Counted from the stretch's first letter, positions 1-7,582 are shown. The stretch is 16,909 nt of DNA from JAWABC01 sp043810595 (GCA_043810595.1 JBDRNX010000038.1:1-16909); one strand, 5' to 3'. Notes: generated by a model not told the origin, from the letters alone. Numbers and translations are program-made.

Positions 1-386
1 TGGCAAAGAAGGTAAAGCTGTCACACGAAACAGTAAGGTACAGACTAAAAAAACTGATAAGACAAGGAGTGATAGAAAAATTCATAGTAAGAATAAACAA
101 GAAAAAGCTAGGCTATGAGATATATGCGGTAATAATGATAGGAACATGGAACTACACACAAAACGAGTGGGACGAATTCTTCAAATACCTAATGGAACAC
201 AAAAACATAGTCTCTGTTGAAAAAATTACAGGGAACTACGACCTAAAAATAGCATTCTGGGCAAAAGACCCGGAAGAGTTCGACTTTATATCACATTCAA
301 TAAAAACAAAATTCTCAAAAATAATAAAAGACTGGCAGAGCTTCATATTCACAAAGCAGTACAAGTGGAAAGAGCTACCTTTCTAA
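1..386 (+). CDS. Lrp/AsnC-family transcriptional regulator, 5' partial
   Basis: The reading frame is open from the left edge (first full codon at position 3), so the true start lies outside the window. The first ~22 residues (…SHETVRYRLKKLIRQGVIEKF) read as the recognition helix and end of a winged helix-turn-helix of Lrp type. The rest, from about GYEIYAVIMIGTW onward, fits the RAM/ASNC ligand-binding domain (beta-alpha-beta fold, with the typical 'V...GNYDL.....A.D.EEF' stretch). These proteins bind DNA as dimers or octamers and often sense amino acids. The GTG at 69 is internal and should not be taken as the start. The ligand and target genes cannot be told from the sequence. Family assignment is fairly secure. 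Confidence 0.8.
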   Translation, partial: AKKVKLSHETVRYRLKKLIRQGVIEKFIVRINKKKLGYEIYAVIMIGTWNYTQNEWDEFFKYLMEHKNIVSVEKITGNYDLKIAFWAKDPEEFDFISHSIKTKFSKIIKDWQSFIFTKQYKWKELPF

Positions 387-410
387 AATATTTATTCCTG
401 AATAACAAAG

Positions 411-419
411 CTTTAAAAT
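411..419 (+). promoter_or_regulatory. Possible TATA box of the CYTH gene
   Basis: The sequence ctttaaaat ends 21 nt before the ATG at 441. That places the expected archaeal transcription start at or next to the start codon, consistent with a leaderless mRNA. There is no Shine-Dalgarno sequence before this ATG. Confidence 0.45.
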
Positions 420-440
420 CAAAAAAATGAAAGAAAAACC

Positions 441-1025
441 ATGCCACTAGACAGAGAAGTTGAAATAAAAATCCCTGTAAGCCACAACGAATTCTACTCT
501 GTCAGGGAAATGATAAAAAACTCCAAAACCGCATCTTTCATAGACAAGTCCACACAAATAGACCACTATTATGTGCCTGCACACAGAAACTTTGTTGGCG
601 TAAAATACCCATTCGAATGGCTTAGAGTTGGAGTAAGAGGCGGCAAGACGATAGTAAACTACAAGCACTTCTACCCTGAAAATGAAGAAAAATTCACACA
701 CTGCGATGAATTCAGCACTGAAATCGAGAACGGAGAACAACTCACAAAAATAATGCTGGCGTTAAACTTCAAAAAAATCGTTACTGTAGAAAAGACCAGG
801 GAAGCATACCTTTATGATAACATTTTTGAGGTAGCACTCGACAAAGTCAAAGATTTAGGATTTTTTGTTGAGATAGAAGCCAAAAAAGACCTTGGTGGGG
901 TGTGGGCAACAAGATATGAGATATCTGCGCTCGCATGCAAATTCATGCTTAACCCCTCAAAAGCCGATCTTAGAGGGTACCCTTACCTTATGATGGCCCA
1001 ACAAGGGTTAATTAAAAGGGATTGA
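441..1025 (+). CDS. CYTH-domain protein (class IV adenylate cyclase/CyaB-like or triphosphatase)
   Basis: This 194-residue protein begins with the CYTH signature ExExK (E6, E8, K10 in 'REVEIKIP'). Charged strand motifs follow ('EWLRVGVRGGKTIVNYKHFY', 'VEKTREAYLY', 'VALDKVKDLGFFVEIEAK'), as expected of the eight-stranded tunnel fold that binds triphosphates with Mg2+. Family members include CyaB adenylate cyclases, thiamine triphosphatases and inorganic triphosphatases. Archaeal members are often annotated 'class IV adenylate cyclase', but the actual substrate is not readable from sequence. The gene probably has its own TATA box and no SD. Its last 14 nt overlap the end of the convergent uppP gene. 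Confidence 0.85.
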   Translation: MPLDREVEIKIPVSHNEFYSVREMIKNSKTASFIDKSTQIDHYYVPAHRNFVGVKYPFEWLRVGVRGGKTIVNYKHFYPENEEKFTHCDEFSTEIENGEQLTKIMLALNFKKIVTVEKTREAYLYDNIFEVALDKVKDLGFFVEIEAKKDLGGVWATRYEISALACKFMLNPSKADLRGYPYLMMAQQGLIKRD

Positions 1026-1776
1026 TCAACACAATCAGTCCTAAAAACAAACAATACCAAGCAAAATAGTGGAATTTGCCTTTCTTAATCAAGCTAAGCA
1101 ACAACTTCAGCGACAAGAAACCAAAAACCAGAGCAGTTAAAAAAGCAACAAACAAAACGCTGAAATTACTAACCTCTGAAATGCTATTGATTTCAAACAA
1201 ACCAGCGCCTACAATAGCGGGAATGAAAAGAAGAAAAGAAAACTTAGCAACCTCCTCCTTCTTAACACCCATCATCAATCCGGAAGAAATAGTAGCGCCA
1301 GACCTTGAAATCCCGGGTAAGATAGCAGCAGCCTGAGCAACACCAACAACAAAAGAATTCACAAAATTCAAACTTTTATTCTTTAACCTAGGATATTTGC
1401 TCAGGAAAAGCAAAGCAGAAGTAACAAGCAAGGAAACACCAACGGTATAGTTATTATTGAAAATGGACTTGATAAAATCGTTAAAGAAAAAACCAACAAA
1501 AGCAACAGGAACAGAAGCAAGAACCAGCATCAGGAAAAACCTAACAGAACTTTTTTCAAAACTCAACAAACCAGAAACCAACTTAACAATATCCTTCCAA
1601 AAAACAAACAAAATGACAAGCAAGCTGGCAAGATGCAAAACAACATCAAAGACAACAGGCTCGGAAATGCCAAAAAAATTCTGGACAAGAACAAGATGAC
1701 CAGAAGAACTCACAGGAAGCCATTCGGTAACACCCTGAACCAAACCCAAAACAAAGGCTTCAAAAAAACCGACCAT
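1012..1776 (-). CDS. uppP: Undecaprenyl-diphosphatase (UppP/BacA family)
   Basis: Integral membrane enzyme that dephosphorylates a polyprenyl (undecaprenyl or dolichyl) diphosphate so the lipid carrier can be reused for surface glycan synthesis. The 254 residues contain both family motifs: 'QGVTEWLPVSSSGH' (residues 14-27, with the active-site Glu, Ser and His) and 'PGISRSGAT' (the Arg is residue 158). About seven hydrophobic helices are evident, and the length is normal. I chose the ATG at 1776, which is 2 nt after the nrdG stop. A TTG at 1782 would overlap that stop and add only two residues. As the last gene of the nrdR-nrdD-nrdG-uppP run, it is probably co-transcribed. Its 3' end overlaps the opposing CYTH gene by 14 nt. 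Confidence 0.93.
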   Translation of the reverse strand: MVGFFEAFVLGLVQGVTEWLPVSSSGHLVLVQNFFGISEPVVFDVVLHLASLLVILFVFWKDIVKLVSGLLSFEKSSVRFFLMLVLASVPVAFVGFFFNDFIKSIFNNNYTVGVSLLVTSALLFLSKYPRLKNKSLNFVNSFVVGVAQAAAILPGISRSGATISSGLMMGVKKEEVAKFSFLLFIPAIVGAGLFEINSISEVSNFSVLFVAFLTALVFGFLSLKLLLSLIKKGKFHYFAWYCLFLGLIVLINPF

Positions 1777-1778
1777 AA

Positions 1779-2522
1779 TCAATCACAGCCACAATTCAAG
1801 TGAACCTTCTCACCGTAATCATAACTCCTAACCTTAACAACATAATTGCGGAAAAATTTTGCGTACTCGTTAAGCTTATCAGCAGAAACCTTCTCAGCCT
1901 TGAGATTAGGATCCAACGTGCCCTTATCAGGGGTGAACTGCTCAAGAACAAAAACCTTCGAAGGAAGAACGTCATGAGCCTGCTGCCTCAAAACCTCAGG
2001 GTCGTCATTCAAACCCGGGACTATCGGACACCTGCATTCATAATCAATCCTTGAAGAGGCCAAAATATTCATGGTCTGCTTAACACGGACAGGAACAACA
2101 CCGGACTCAAAACCTATAGCCTTGCTGTAATGAACAGGGTGGATTGCAGACTTCACATCAAGGGCAACGTAATCAACCAACTTAGAATCGATTAAATTCT
2201 TTATCACCTCAGGGAAAGAGCCGTTAGTATCAACCTTAACCAACAAACCAAGCTGCTTGAACTTAGAACAAAGCTCAAAAAGAGCATCGGACTGCAAAGC
2301 AGGCTCGCCGCCAGTAATGACAACAGCATCAATCAAATTATTCTTTTTTATGGAATCAACTATGAAATCAACCTCAACCTCCTGAGAAGGACCATCAACC
2401 AAGTCGGTATTAAAACAGAAGGGACAGCGAAAATTACAACCACGCAAAAAAACAACAGAAGAAACCCTGTCAGGATAGTCAACTGTTGAAACGTCAACTA
2501 TCCCGCCAAAATTAACGTTCAT
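1779..2522 (-). CDS. nrdG: Anaerobic ribonucleoside-triphosphate reductase activating protein
   Basis: Radical-SAM activase that installs the glycyl radical on NrdD using SAM and a [4Fe-4S] cluster. The cluster motif CxxxCxxC is at Cys29-Cys33-Cys36 ('CNFRCPFC'). The SAM-binding 'GGEP' motif follows in 'VVITGGEPALQ', with a downstream TIM-barrel strand 'VDYVALDVKS'. At 247 residues it is of the longer archaeal/bacterial anaerobic type. The ATG at 2522 lies 1 nt after the nrdD stop codon, so translation is probably coupled. The partner gene directly upstream makes the assignment secure. Confidence 0.93.
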   Translation of the reverse strand: MNVNFGGIVDVSTVDYPDRVSSVVFLRGCNFRCPFCFNTDLVDGPSQEVEVDFIVDSIKKNNLIDAVVITGGEPALQSDALFELCSKFKQLGLLVKVDTNGSFPEVIKNLIDSKLVDYVALDVKSAIHPVHYSKAIGFESGVVPVRVKQTMNILASSRIDYECRCPIVPGLNDDPEVLRQQAHDVLPSKVFVLEQFTPDKGTLDPNLKAEKVSADKLNEYAKFFRNYVVKVRSYDYGEKVHLNCGCD

Positions 2523-2523
2523 C

Positions 2524-5500
2524 TTAAATTCCCGGAGCCGTATACCTGAAGCGATCCTTCAGCTCCTGCTTCTTGGAGGTGTTAAAATTATGGACAGCCT
2601 GATAGTAGCCGGTAATCCTGGAGTAACCAGTCACGTTCTGAGACTGACACTTAGGACAGAGATTCTTCAAACCGTAACTGAAGTTAGCGCAGGAATTACA
2701 AACAGTAAAGTCCTTGGTGTAGGCAAAGAAACCTATGTCGGTCTTCAAGCACATCTTCTTAGTCAAGTCAAGCAAGGCATCGGCAGAAGGACTCTGCTCG
2801 CCAAGCCAGATGTGGAAGATGTGACCGCCGTTTGTCAGAGGATGATAAGCCTGCTCTATGGCAACCTTCTGACTCAACGGAACGTCAGCATCCATCTTAA
2901 CCATGTGACTGTTGGTGTAATACGGAGCCTTATCGTTACCGGAAATAACAACGTTCTTTGAGCCGAACTTGGCTATATCAAGCTTCGACAGACGAGCAGC
3001 GCAAGTCTCAGCAGGCGAAGCGATAACAGAGAAACGCAAACCGCTGCTCTTCGTCATCTCGTTAGCATAGTCACGTATGTACTTGACAACACTATAACCA
3101 AAGTTCTGACCCCCAGCATCCTCATGCAGATGGAAACCGGTGTGGAACTTAGCAGCCTCAGTAAGGCCAGCATAGCCAAAAGTCTTAGTCGTGTTCTCCA
3201 ACTGATAATACTGCTCACCATCAAACTTCTGACCCAGGAAAGGCAACAAGTTCTGATTGTTCAAGATGTTATCAGAAATGCTGTGCTTCAAAACAAGCAT
3301 GTCAGCCATCTTCTTCAGGCGTTCATCCATCAACTCAAAGAACTTATCATCATTACCTCTAGATTGATAAGCGATACGAGGCAGGTTCAAAGTAATGTAC
3401 AAGTCATTACCTGTCCTTATGGTACCCCATGGACCAGCAAAATTACTATCAAGACGAGTCCTACAACCCATGTAGTTAGCGTTCTCAGTCTGCCACTCAG
3501 GAATCAAGTTAGCGATGTAGGGAGTACCAAACTTAGCGATGTACTCGTGAATCAAAGCCAACTCCTCCTCATACTCAGAACCCTTAAGAATTTCAGGCCT
3601 GACCTTGAAAACATCGTTAGGCCACATATGCTGCTTACCCATCGCATCTCCTTCAATCTTCAACCTAACATACTCCCGCAAAAACTTCCTGGCCTCCCCC
3701 TCATAATCACCATAAGTGCCAACAACCTTACCCTTAGGACCAATGGCAGGAACATCCTTCAAATAACCCGGAATCATCAGTTCAAAGTCAACATTGCTAA
3801 AAACAACCTGGCCACCTCTAGCGACGTAAGAATTGTGGGCCAAAAAACCAAATCCAAACCCGGCTAAAAAAGAATGGTCTTCTGTTTCAAGGTCATAAAC
3901 ACTTTCAGAGTAATCTTGAGAAATACTCACTTCACTAATCACATCCCAAAAAACAGATTCATTCAGTAGACAAAGTTCTGTTTTGTACCCAGTCGCCATA
4001 AGATTTTCAAAATTATAGTTGGTTAACTTGTCTCTATTGTAATACTCAAAAATTTTCTTTTCTTTAATGTAATTGACGGCATTATGTGATAATGGAATTA
4101 TATCTCTTGTTCTTGTTGGATTGGTCCCAGAACCATTCAGGTATTTTTCCAGTCTTTCCTGCTTTCTCTTTGCTGTAAAACCAATTCTAGAGAACTTTTC
4201 TAAGTTATCCTTACCAAAGATTCCTAGAATGAATTGCTGTTTGTAAACACCTTTGCCTCTTTTTTTTATTGAAGGCACTATGCCTAGGTTTAAATATAAG
4301 AACAACAAGTCATGTATGAGCATCTCACTTGTAGTTACACACCCAGCCCAATCTTTCCAAAACCCACCATCACCACTCATGTAAGCTTTTAAAAACTCAA
4401 CCATAGCATATTCGGAATCAAAAACAAAATTTGGAACCCTTTTTTTATCAGCATGAGAACCACATTTGAATATCTTTGTAACAAGAGTATGCAGAATCTT
4501 ACTGTTGAAATTGTAATCATCATTACTTACCTTACATATTTTTATCTTATATTTTTTTGAGAGATCTTTCAAATCTTTAACGATGTCTTCATCTGAAGAG
4601 GATATCTTGATGGTATTACCATCTTTAACTGCGTGCCCTTCGGAAACATAATAGCCCAGAAATCTGATAAAATCAGAGTCTAGGTTTAGAATTGCTGGTA
4701 AACTAACAGAACTGCCCGCGGCATATTTAACCTTCAGAAAATCATAGTTTATCAAGGAAGGATATTTTTTTATTAGATCGTAAACAACCTTGACTGGTGC
4801 AGAATCCCTTTTTGTTTCCCTCCACCTCCAGAAATCATCTTCTGCAACATTTATAGACCTTGCTAAGTATGCAAAACTTATTTTTGTGTGTCTTGCAATA
4901 TCATCAGTCAGTTTTTTGAAACCTGTAACAAAAATCTTAGAATAAATTTCAACCTCCTGGTTTTCAACCAAGGATTCTATAAGATTAATTTTAAGAAGGT
5001 CATTTTTGGGCGATATTCTCTTGAAGGTCACTACTATATCCCCTTTGTTTATTTCTTTAGCTGGTATTACAGTTAAACCATCTTTGAAAACAAATAAAGG
5101 ATGGTTCTCTGTAACTTTTACTGATCTGCCGTGCCTTGTTTTTATTTCAATAACATTTTCATTGTCTTTCTTCTTTCTCTTTGCAACTGCAATTATCCTT
5201 GTTTTTTTAAGATTTAAATTTTGGTCGATTGTATATGTAAAAATTTCTTCATCTAACACGGCTTTTTCCTTGCCATAAAGCTTGCTTTCGACAAACTCAC
5301 CTATCTTGCATATTTCCCTGCCGTTGTTTTTGGCTAGAATAAGTGGATTTGAATAATCAAAGCATTGATTCAACTCATAAATAAACTCCTGAGCAGCTTG
5401 ACGGATTTCCTTATCAGACAAACCCCTTATGAAAGGAGCCAGCCAAACGTTAAAATTATCAATAGACTGACCGCCAGCCATCTGAGTCTGACCAGCAAGC

Positions 5501-6381
5501 AAGATCTTAGCGCAGTGCTGGATAGCAACTGCAAGATGCCCAGCTGGCTTAGCAACAGAGGTATGCTGACCAGTACCGTCAATCTTCAAACCATACTTGA
5601 AAAACAATGTAGGATAGTGCTGGATGCAGTTCGGCCTTGTAGCGATGTTTGAAAGAATGTGTATATGGTAATCGCCAGAAAGATGAGAATTAGCTATGTG
5701 GGGAGGGACCAGCTTAAGCATGGCATACTGCTCCAAAGCCTCACCAGAAATGATCCAGTTAATAGTCTCAGGCGTATGCTGCAAGTTAGCGTTCTCACGC
5801 TTGATATCCGTTGAGACACCCCTGTTAATCATCTGCTCAACATCATAAATTGGAGTACCAAGCCTGGTGTACATACGCCTAGGCACCTCTAACCTTCGCT
5901 CAAGCAACTTAAAGGTAACAATCTCACGAACAACAGGAGAGGAAAGAAAATCCAAACGCAGAGTCCTGATGAAATTCTCAACCTCATCAGCTATCTCATC
6001 AGACAACTCCTCAGTCAAGCCAGTCTCCCTGATAAGAGAGCTAACTATCTTGCCTTTGTTGAAACGTTCGAAGTTCTGGTTAGAAGTTCGAACATAAAGG
6101 TCAGAAGCCTTGAAACGCTTAGCAGCATCAGGATCATACTTCTGCAGCAAAGCAAAAATTAGAGGCCTGATTTCAGACATCTTTGTGCTATCATCAACAT
6201 GAATAACAATCTCACCAACGATCTCATTAGCAACTATCTCAGAAGTGCCTGCCAGCAAGCAAAGAGACTTAACCTTATTGGGATTGTAAGTCTCCAAGCT
6301 AGAAAGCCAATAAGCAAGATAATTTTTTTCTTCCGAAGTAAAATCCTCCACCAGTTTTGAATCCACATTTAAGTTAGTCAT
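2524..6381 (-). CDS. nrdD: Anaerobic (class III) ribonucleoside-triphosphate reductase, intein-containing precursor
   Basis: Reduces ribonucleotides to deoxyribonucleotides without oxygen, using a glycyl radical generated by NrdG. The precursor is 1285 residues; removal of the intein (residues 340-850) leaves 774, near normal for the family. Visible parts are an N-terminal region with a degenerate ATP-cone (about 97-165), 'RPNCIQH' (Cys252), 'VARGGQ' right after the intein, 'YMGCRTRL' (Cys973, the likely thiyl-radical cysteine), a C-terminal zinc site CNSC…CPKC (Cys1228, 1231, 1242, 1245) and the glycyl-radical loop 'SRITGYY' (Gly1258). The start is the ATG at 6381. A strong SD, ggaggtg (6387-6393), stands 5 nt before it, directly after the nrdR stop. 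A TTG at 6384 would be too close to that SD. Confidence 0.95.
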   Translation of the reverse strand: MTNLNVDSKLVEDFTSEEKNYLAYWLSSLETYNPNKVKSLCLLAGTSEIVANEIVGEIVIHVDDSTKMSEIRPLIFALLQKYDPDAAKRFKASDLYVRTSNQNFERFNKGKIVSSLIRETGLTEELSDEIADEVENFIRTLRLDFLSSPVVREIVTFKLLERRLEVPRRMYTRLGTPIYDVEQMINRGVSTDIKRENANLQHTPETINWIISGEALEQYAMLKLVPPHIANSHLSGDYHIHILSNIATRPNCIQHYPTLFFKYGLKIDGTGQHTSVAKPAGHLAVAIQHCAKILLAGQTQMAGGQSIDNFNVWLAPFIRGLSDKEIRQAAQEFIYELNQCFDYSNPLILAKNNGREICKIGEFVESKLYGKEKAVLDEEIFTYTIDQNLNLKKTRIIAVAKRKKKDNENVIEIKTRHGRSVKVTENHPLFVFKDGLTVIPAKEINKGDIVVTFKRISPKNDLLKINLIESLVENQEVEIYSKIFVTGFKKLTDDIARHTKISFAYLARSINVAEDDFWRWRETKRDSAPVKVVYDLIKKYPSLINYDFLKVKYAAGSSVSLPAILNLDSDFIRFLGYYVSEGHAVKDGNTIKISSSDEDIVKDLKDLSKKYKIKICKVSNDDYNFNSKILHTLVTKIFKCGSHADKKRVPNFVFDSEYAMVEFLKAYMSGDGGFWKDWAGCVTTSEMLIHDLLFLYLNLGIVPSIKKRGKGVYKQQFILGIFGKDNLEKFSRIGFTAKRKQERLEKYLNGSGTNPTRTRDIIPLSHNAVNYIKEKKIFEYYNRDKLTNYNFENLMATGYKTELCLLNESVFWDVISEVSISQDYSESVYDLETEDHSFLAGFGFGFLAHNSYVARGGQVVFSNVDFELMIPGYLKDVPAIGPKGKVVGTYGDYEGEARKFLREYVRLKIEGDAMGKQHMWPNDVFKVRPEILKGSEYEEELALIHEYIAKFGTPYIANLIPEWQTENANYMGCRTRLDSNFAGPWGTIRTGNDLYITLNLPRIAYQSRGNDDKFFELMDERLKKMADMLVLKHSISDNILNNQNLLPFLGQKFDGEQYYQLENTTKTFGYAGLTEAAKFHTGFHLHEDAGGQNFGYSVVKYIRDYANEMTKSSGLRFSVIASPAETCAARLSKLDIAKFGSKNVVISGNDKAPYYTNSHMVKMDADVPLSQKVAIEQAYHPLTNGGHIFHIWLGEQSPSADALLDLTKKMCLKTDIGFFAYTKDFTVCNSCANFSYGLKNLCPKCQSQNVTGYSRITGYYQAVHNFNTSKKQELKDRFRYTAPGI
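3832..5364 (-). mobile_element. LAGLIDADG intein in NrdD (511 residues, in frame)
   Basis: Protein-splicing element inside NrdD. The first residue is Cys340 of the precursor (in 'ELNQ|CFDYSNPLIL', TGC at 5364-5362). The last are His849-Asn850, followed by Ser ('LAHN|SYVARGGQ', AAT at 3834-3832). Splicing would join ELNQ to SYVARGGQ, restoring the contiguous NrdD core. Block B is 'VTENHPL' (TxxH) and block F is 'YDLETEDHSFLAG'. The endonuclease part has two LAGLIDADG helices, 'FLGYYVSEGH' (acidic Glu at 581) and 'LKAYMSGDGG' (acidic Asp at 671). Splicing residues look intact, so it is probably active in splicing. Block A is unusual: it lacks CLxxDT and has 'PLILAKNNG…KIGEFVE', reminiscent of KlbA-type inteins. 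The DNA is T-rich on the + strand, unlike the flanking nrdD sequence. Confidence 0.93.
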
Positions 6382-6393
6382 CAATCCACCTCC

Positions 6394-6846
6394 CTACTTT
6401 TTCGCCAAAAGCTTAACTTCCTGCTCGAAAGACCTAGGATCCTGGAAATCCTTATACACAGAAGCAAAGCGAATATAAGCTATCTTATCAAGCTGTTTCA
6501 ATTTTCTTATCACTAATTCACCAATAAGCCTGGCAGGAATCTCCAAAGATTTTTTCCTGCGAAGCCTGTACTCAATATCATCAACAATCTTCTCAATTTG
6601 GTTATACGTAATGGGCCTCTTCTCACAGGCCTTGACAATGCCATTCCTAATCTTGTTCCTGTCAAAAGGCTCATGCCTGCCGTCCTTCTTAACAATAACA
6701 AGGTTTATGTGCTCAATCCTTTCGTAAGTAGTAAACCTCTTAGAACAGCGCAAACACTCACGCCTACGCCTGATAGCATCAGAAATAGAGCTACCCCTCT
6801 TATCAACAACCTTCAAATCAGCCGAAGAGCAATAAGGACACCGCAA
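6394..6846 (-). CDS. nrdR: Transcriptional repressor NrdR (TTG start)
   Basis: ATP/dATP-sensing repressor of ribonucleotide reductase genes. From the TTG at 6846 the protein is 150 residues, the usual length, and begins MRCPYC, exactly the family's N-terminus. Zinc-ribbon cysteines are 3, 6, 31 and 34, with 'RRRRECLRC' and 'RFTTYER' following. The ATP-cone domain covers about residues 46-136 ('VIVKKDGRHEPFDRNKI…', '…FASVYKDF'). The TTG start is supported by the SD aaggggg(t) 6 nt upstream. A GTG at 6852 would sit 0 nt from that SD and would spoil the canonical N-terminus. The stop is followed at once by the nrdD SD. NrdR is mainly bacterial and known in only some archaea. Confidence 0.93.
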   Translation of the reverse strand: MRCPYCSSADLKVVDKRGSSISDAIRRRRECLRCSKRFTTYERIEHINLVIVKKDGRHEPFDRNKIRNGIVKACEKRPITYNQIEKIVDDIEYRLRRKKSLEIPARLIGELVIRKLKQLDKIAYIRFASVYKDFQDPRSFEQEVKLLAKK

Positions 6847-6852
6847 AGGCAC

Positions 6853-6860
6853 ACCCCCTT
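6853..6860 (-). promoter_or_regulatory. Shine-Dalgarno sequence that decides the nrdR TTG start
   Basis: On the minus strand this reads aagggggt, 6 nt before the TTG at 6846. The spacing suits TTG and excludes the GTG at 6852. Confidence 0.7.
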
Positions 6861-6865
6861 TTGAA

Positions 6866-6881
6866 ACACAACATATTGTGG
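6866..6881 (-). promoter_or_regulatory. NrdR box 1 (operator) in the nrdR promoter
   Basis: The 16-mer acacaacatattgtgg (+ strand) contains the palindrome CACAA-n4-TTGTG. It matches the bacterial NrdR-box consensus as I recall it (acaCwAtATaTwGtgt) at 14 of 16 positions. It lies between the TATA box and the nrdR start, about where the initiation complex would sit. Confidence 0.75.
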
Positions 6882-6889
6882 TTATAAAA
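6882..6889 (-). promoter_or_regulatory. TATA box of the nrdR-nrdD-nrdG-uppP operon
   Basis: On the minus strand this reads ttttataa. The predicted transcript start is near 6860, giving a leader of about 14 nt that holds the SD. The box is flanked on both sides by NrdR-box-like sequences. Confidence 0.65.
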
Positions 6890-6897
6890 TTCGAGTA

Positions 6898-6913
6898 ATA
6901 CAAAATATAGAAC
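6898..6913 (-). promoter_or_regulatory. Probable NrdR box 2
   Basis: The 16-mer atacaaaatatagaac matches the recalled NrdR-box consensus at 11 of 16 positions, including a nearly complete core. It begins exactly 32 bp (three helical turns) from box 1, the tandem spacing known for bacterial NrdR boxes. The spacing is the main support; the match alone would be weak in AT-rich DNA. Confidence 0.5.
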
Positions 6914-6939
6914 TAGTAAAAATGAGCATTATTTATATA

Positions 6940-6962
6940 TATTGTTATAATCTAAAACAATA
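6940..6962. repeat. Inverted repeat in the nrdR/DUF2062 divergent region
   Basis: The arms tattgtt (6940-6946) and aacaata (6956-6962) are perfectly complementary, with a 9-nt spacer. The 199-nt gap between the nrdR and DUF2062 starts (6847-7045) otherwise holds only the two promoters and AT-rich DNA. The repeat may be an operator or chance in AT-rich sequence. Confidence 0.3.
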
Positions 6963-7015
6963 AATAATAAGGTTATTTTATAATATGTTAATTACAGCAT
7001 ATAATAAACAAAAGT

Positions 7016-7024
7016 GTTATAAAA
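7016..7024 (+). promoter_or_regulatory. TATA box of the DUF2062 gene
   Basis: The sequence gttataaaa ends 21 nt before the ATG at 7046. This fits a leaderless transcript; no convincing SD precedes the ATG. Confidence 0.5.
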
Positions 7025-7045
7025 AACAGAAACAAAAACAGGGTT

Positions 7046-7519
7046 ATGAGGAAAATACTTCTAGACCTGAAAAAAGGACCAAAACACTGGTACAATGAGG
7101 TAATACAAGCGAGAATAGGGCCTAGAGAGATAGCCCTGGGATTCGGCATAGGAGTATTCACGGGAATGCTCGCTGTACCCATAATAAACATATTACTACT
7201 GCTCTTAGCTATAGCAATACTAAGAATAAACAAACTGGCAGCATTCCTCGGTTACGTGCTACTATTATGGCCGACATCACCGTTCATATACTACACAAGC
7301 CTAAGGATAGGAATGTGGATATTCGGGAACGGAAAAATAGGATCAGTAAGCGATGTCACCTTCCAACTCATAAAACAATATGGGGTATCGTTCATACTAG
7401 GGAACCTCATATTCTCGGGATTTGTAGCAGTTCTAGCATTCTTAGCAACGTACGGCATTACGAAAACAATAGAGATAATAAAAAAAAGAAGTTTACCACC
7501 AAATGATAAGGTAAGCTAA
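7046..7519 (+). CDS. DUF2062-family membrane protein
   Basis: A 157-residue protein with a basic amphipathic N-terminus and three or more hydrophobic segments (about 30-60, 64-90 and 113-140). The run 'ALGFGIGVFTGMLAVP' followed by 'AILRINKLAAFLG…WPTSPFIYYTSLRIG' matches the DUF2062 pattern (GxxxGxF, then a hydrophobic helix, R.N, a W/P turn and the Y..S/Y.LG helix). The function of DUF2062 proteins is not established; some are fused to glycosyltransferases. The gene is divergent from nrdR and probably monocistronic, since the next gene has its own promoter and SD. Confidence 0.75.
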   Translation: MRKILLDLKKGPKHWYNEVIQARIGPREIALGFGIGVFTGMLAVPIINILLLLLAIAILRINKLAAFLGYVLLLWPTSPFIYYTSLRIGMWIFGNGKIGSVSDVTFQLIKQYGVSFILGNLIFSGFVAVLAFLATYGITKTIEIIKKRSLPPNDKVS

Positions 7520-7522
7520 ACG

Positions 7523-7531
7523 TTTTTATAT
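7523..7531 (+). promoter_or_regulatory. TATA box of the Cys-rich protein gene
   Basis: The sequence tttttatat lies just after the DUF2062 stop codon. The predicted transcript start is near 7552-7556, giving a leader of about 43 nt. Confidence 0.45.
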
Positions 7532-7559
7532 TTTTAGGGCAATAAAAAAAGAGAAAAGA

Positions 7560-7582
7560 GAGGGCAAAAACCCTCAGGGGTT
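7560..7582 (+). promoter_or_regulatory. Two mutually exclusive hairpins in the leader of the Cys-rich gene
   Basis: GAGGG (7560-7564) can pair with CCCTC (7571-7575). Alternatively AACCC (7569-7573) can pair with GGGTT (7578-7582). The two stems share the CCC segment. The SD ggaggt (7587-7592) lies just downstream. The stems are only 5 bp each, so a regulatory role is speculative. Confidence 0.3.

Noticed and set aside
1776..1782. TTG at 1782 as the uppP start
   Set aside because: It overlaps the nrdG stop and adds only two residues. The ATG at 1776 gives the family's normal N-terminus.
3124..3867. Long + strand open frame (247 codons) opposite nrdD
   Set aside because: It is antisense to strongly conserved nrdD extein sequence. 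The + strand is poor in T, which lowers stop-codon frequency and yields long empty frames. No recognisable protein.
5330..5364. Intein N-terminus placed at or after 'NPLIL' rather than at Cys340
   Set aside because: Splicing there would leave CFDYSN in NrdD and lack a nucleophilic first residue. Starting at Cys340 restores ELNQ-SYVARGGQ, which matches the expected NrdD core.
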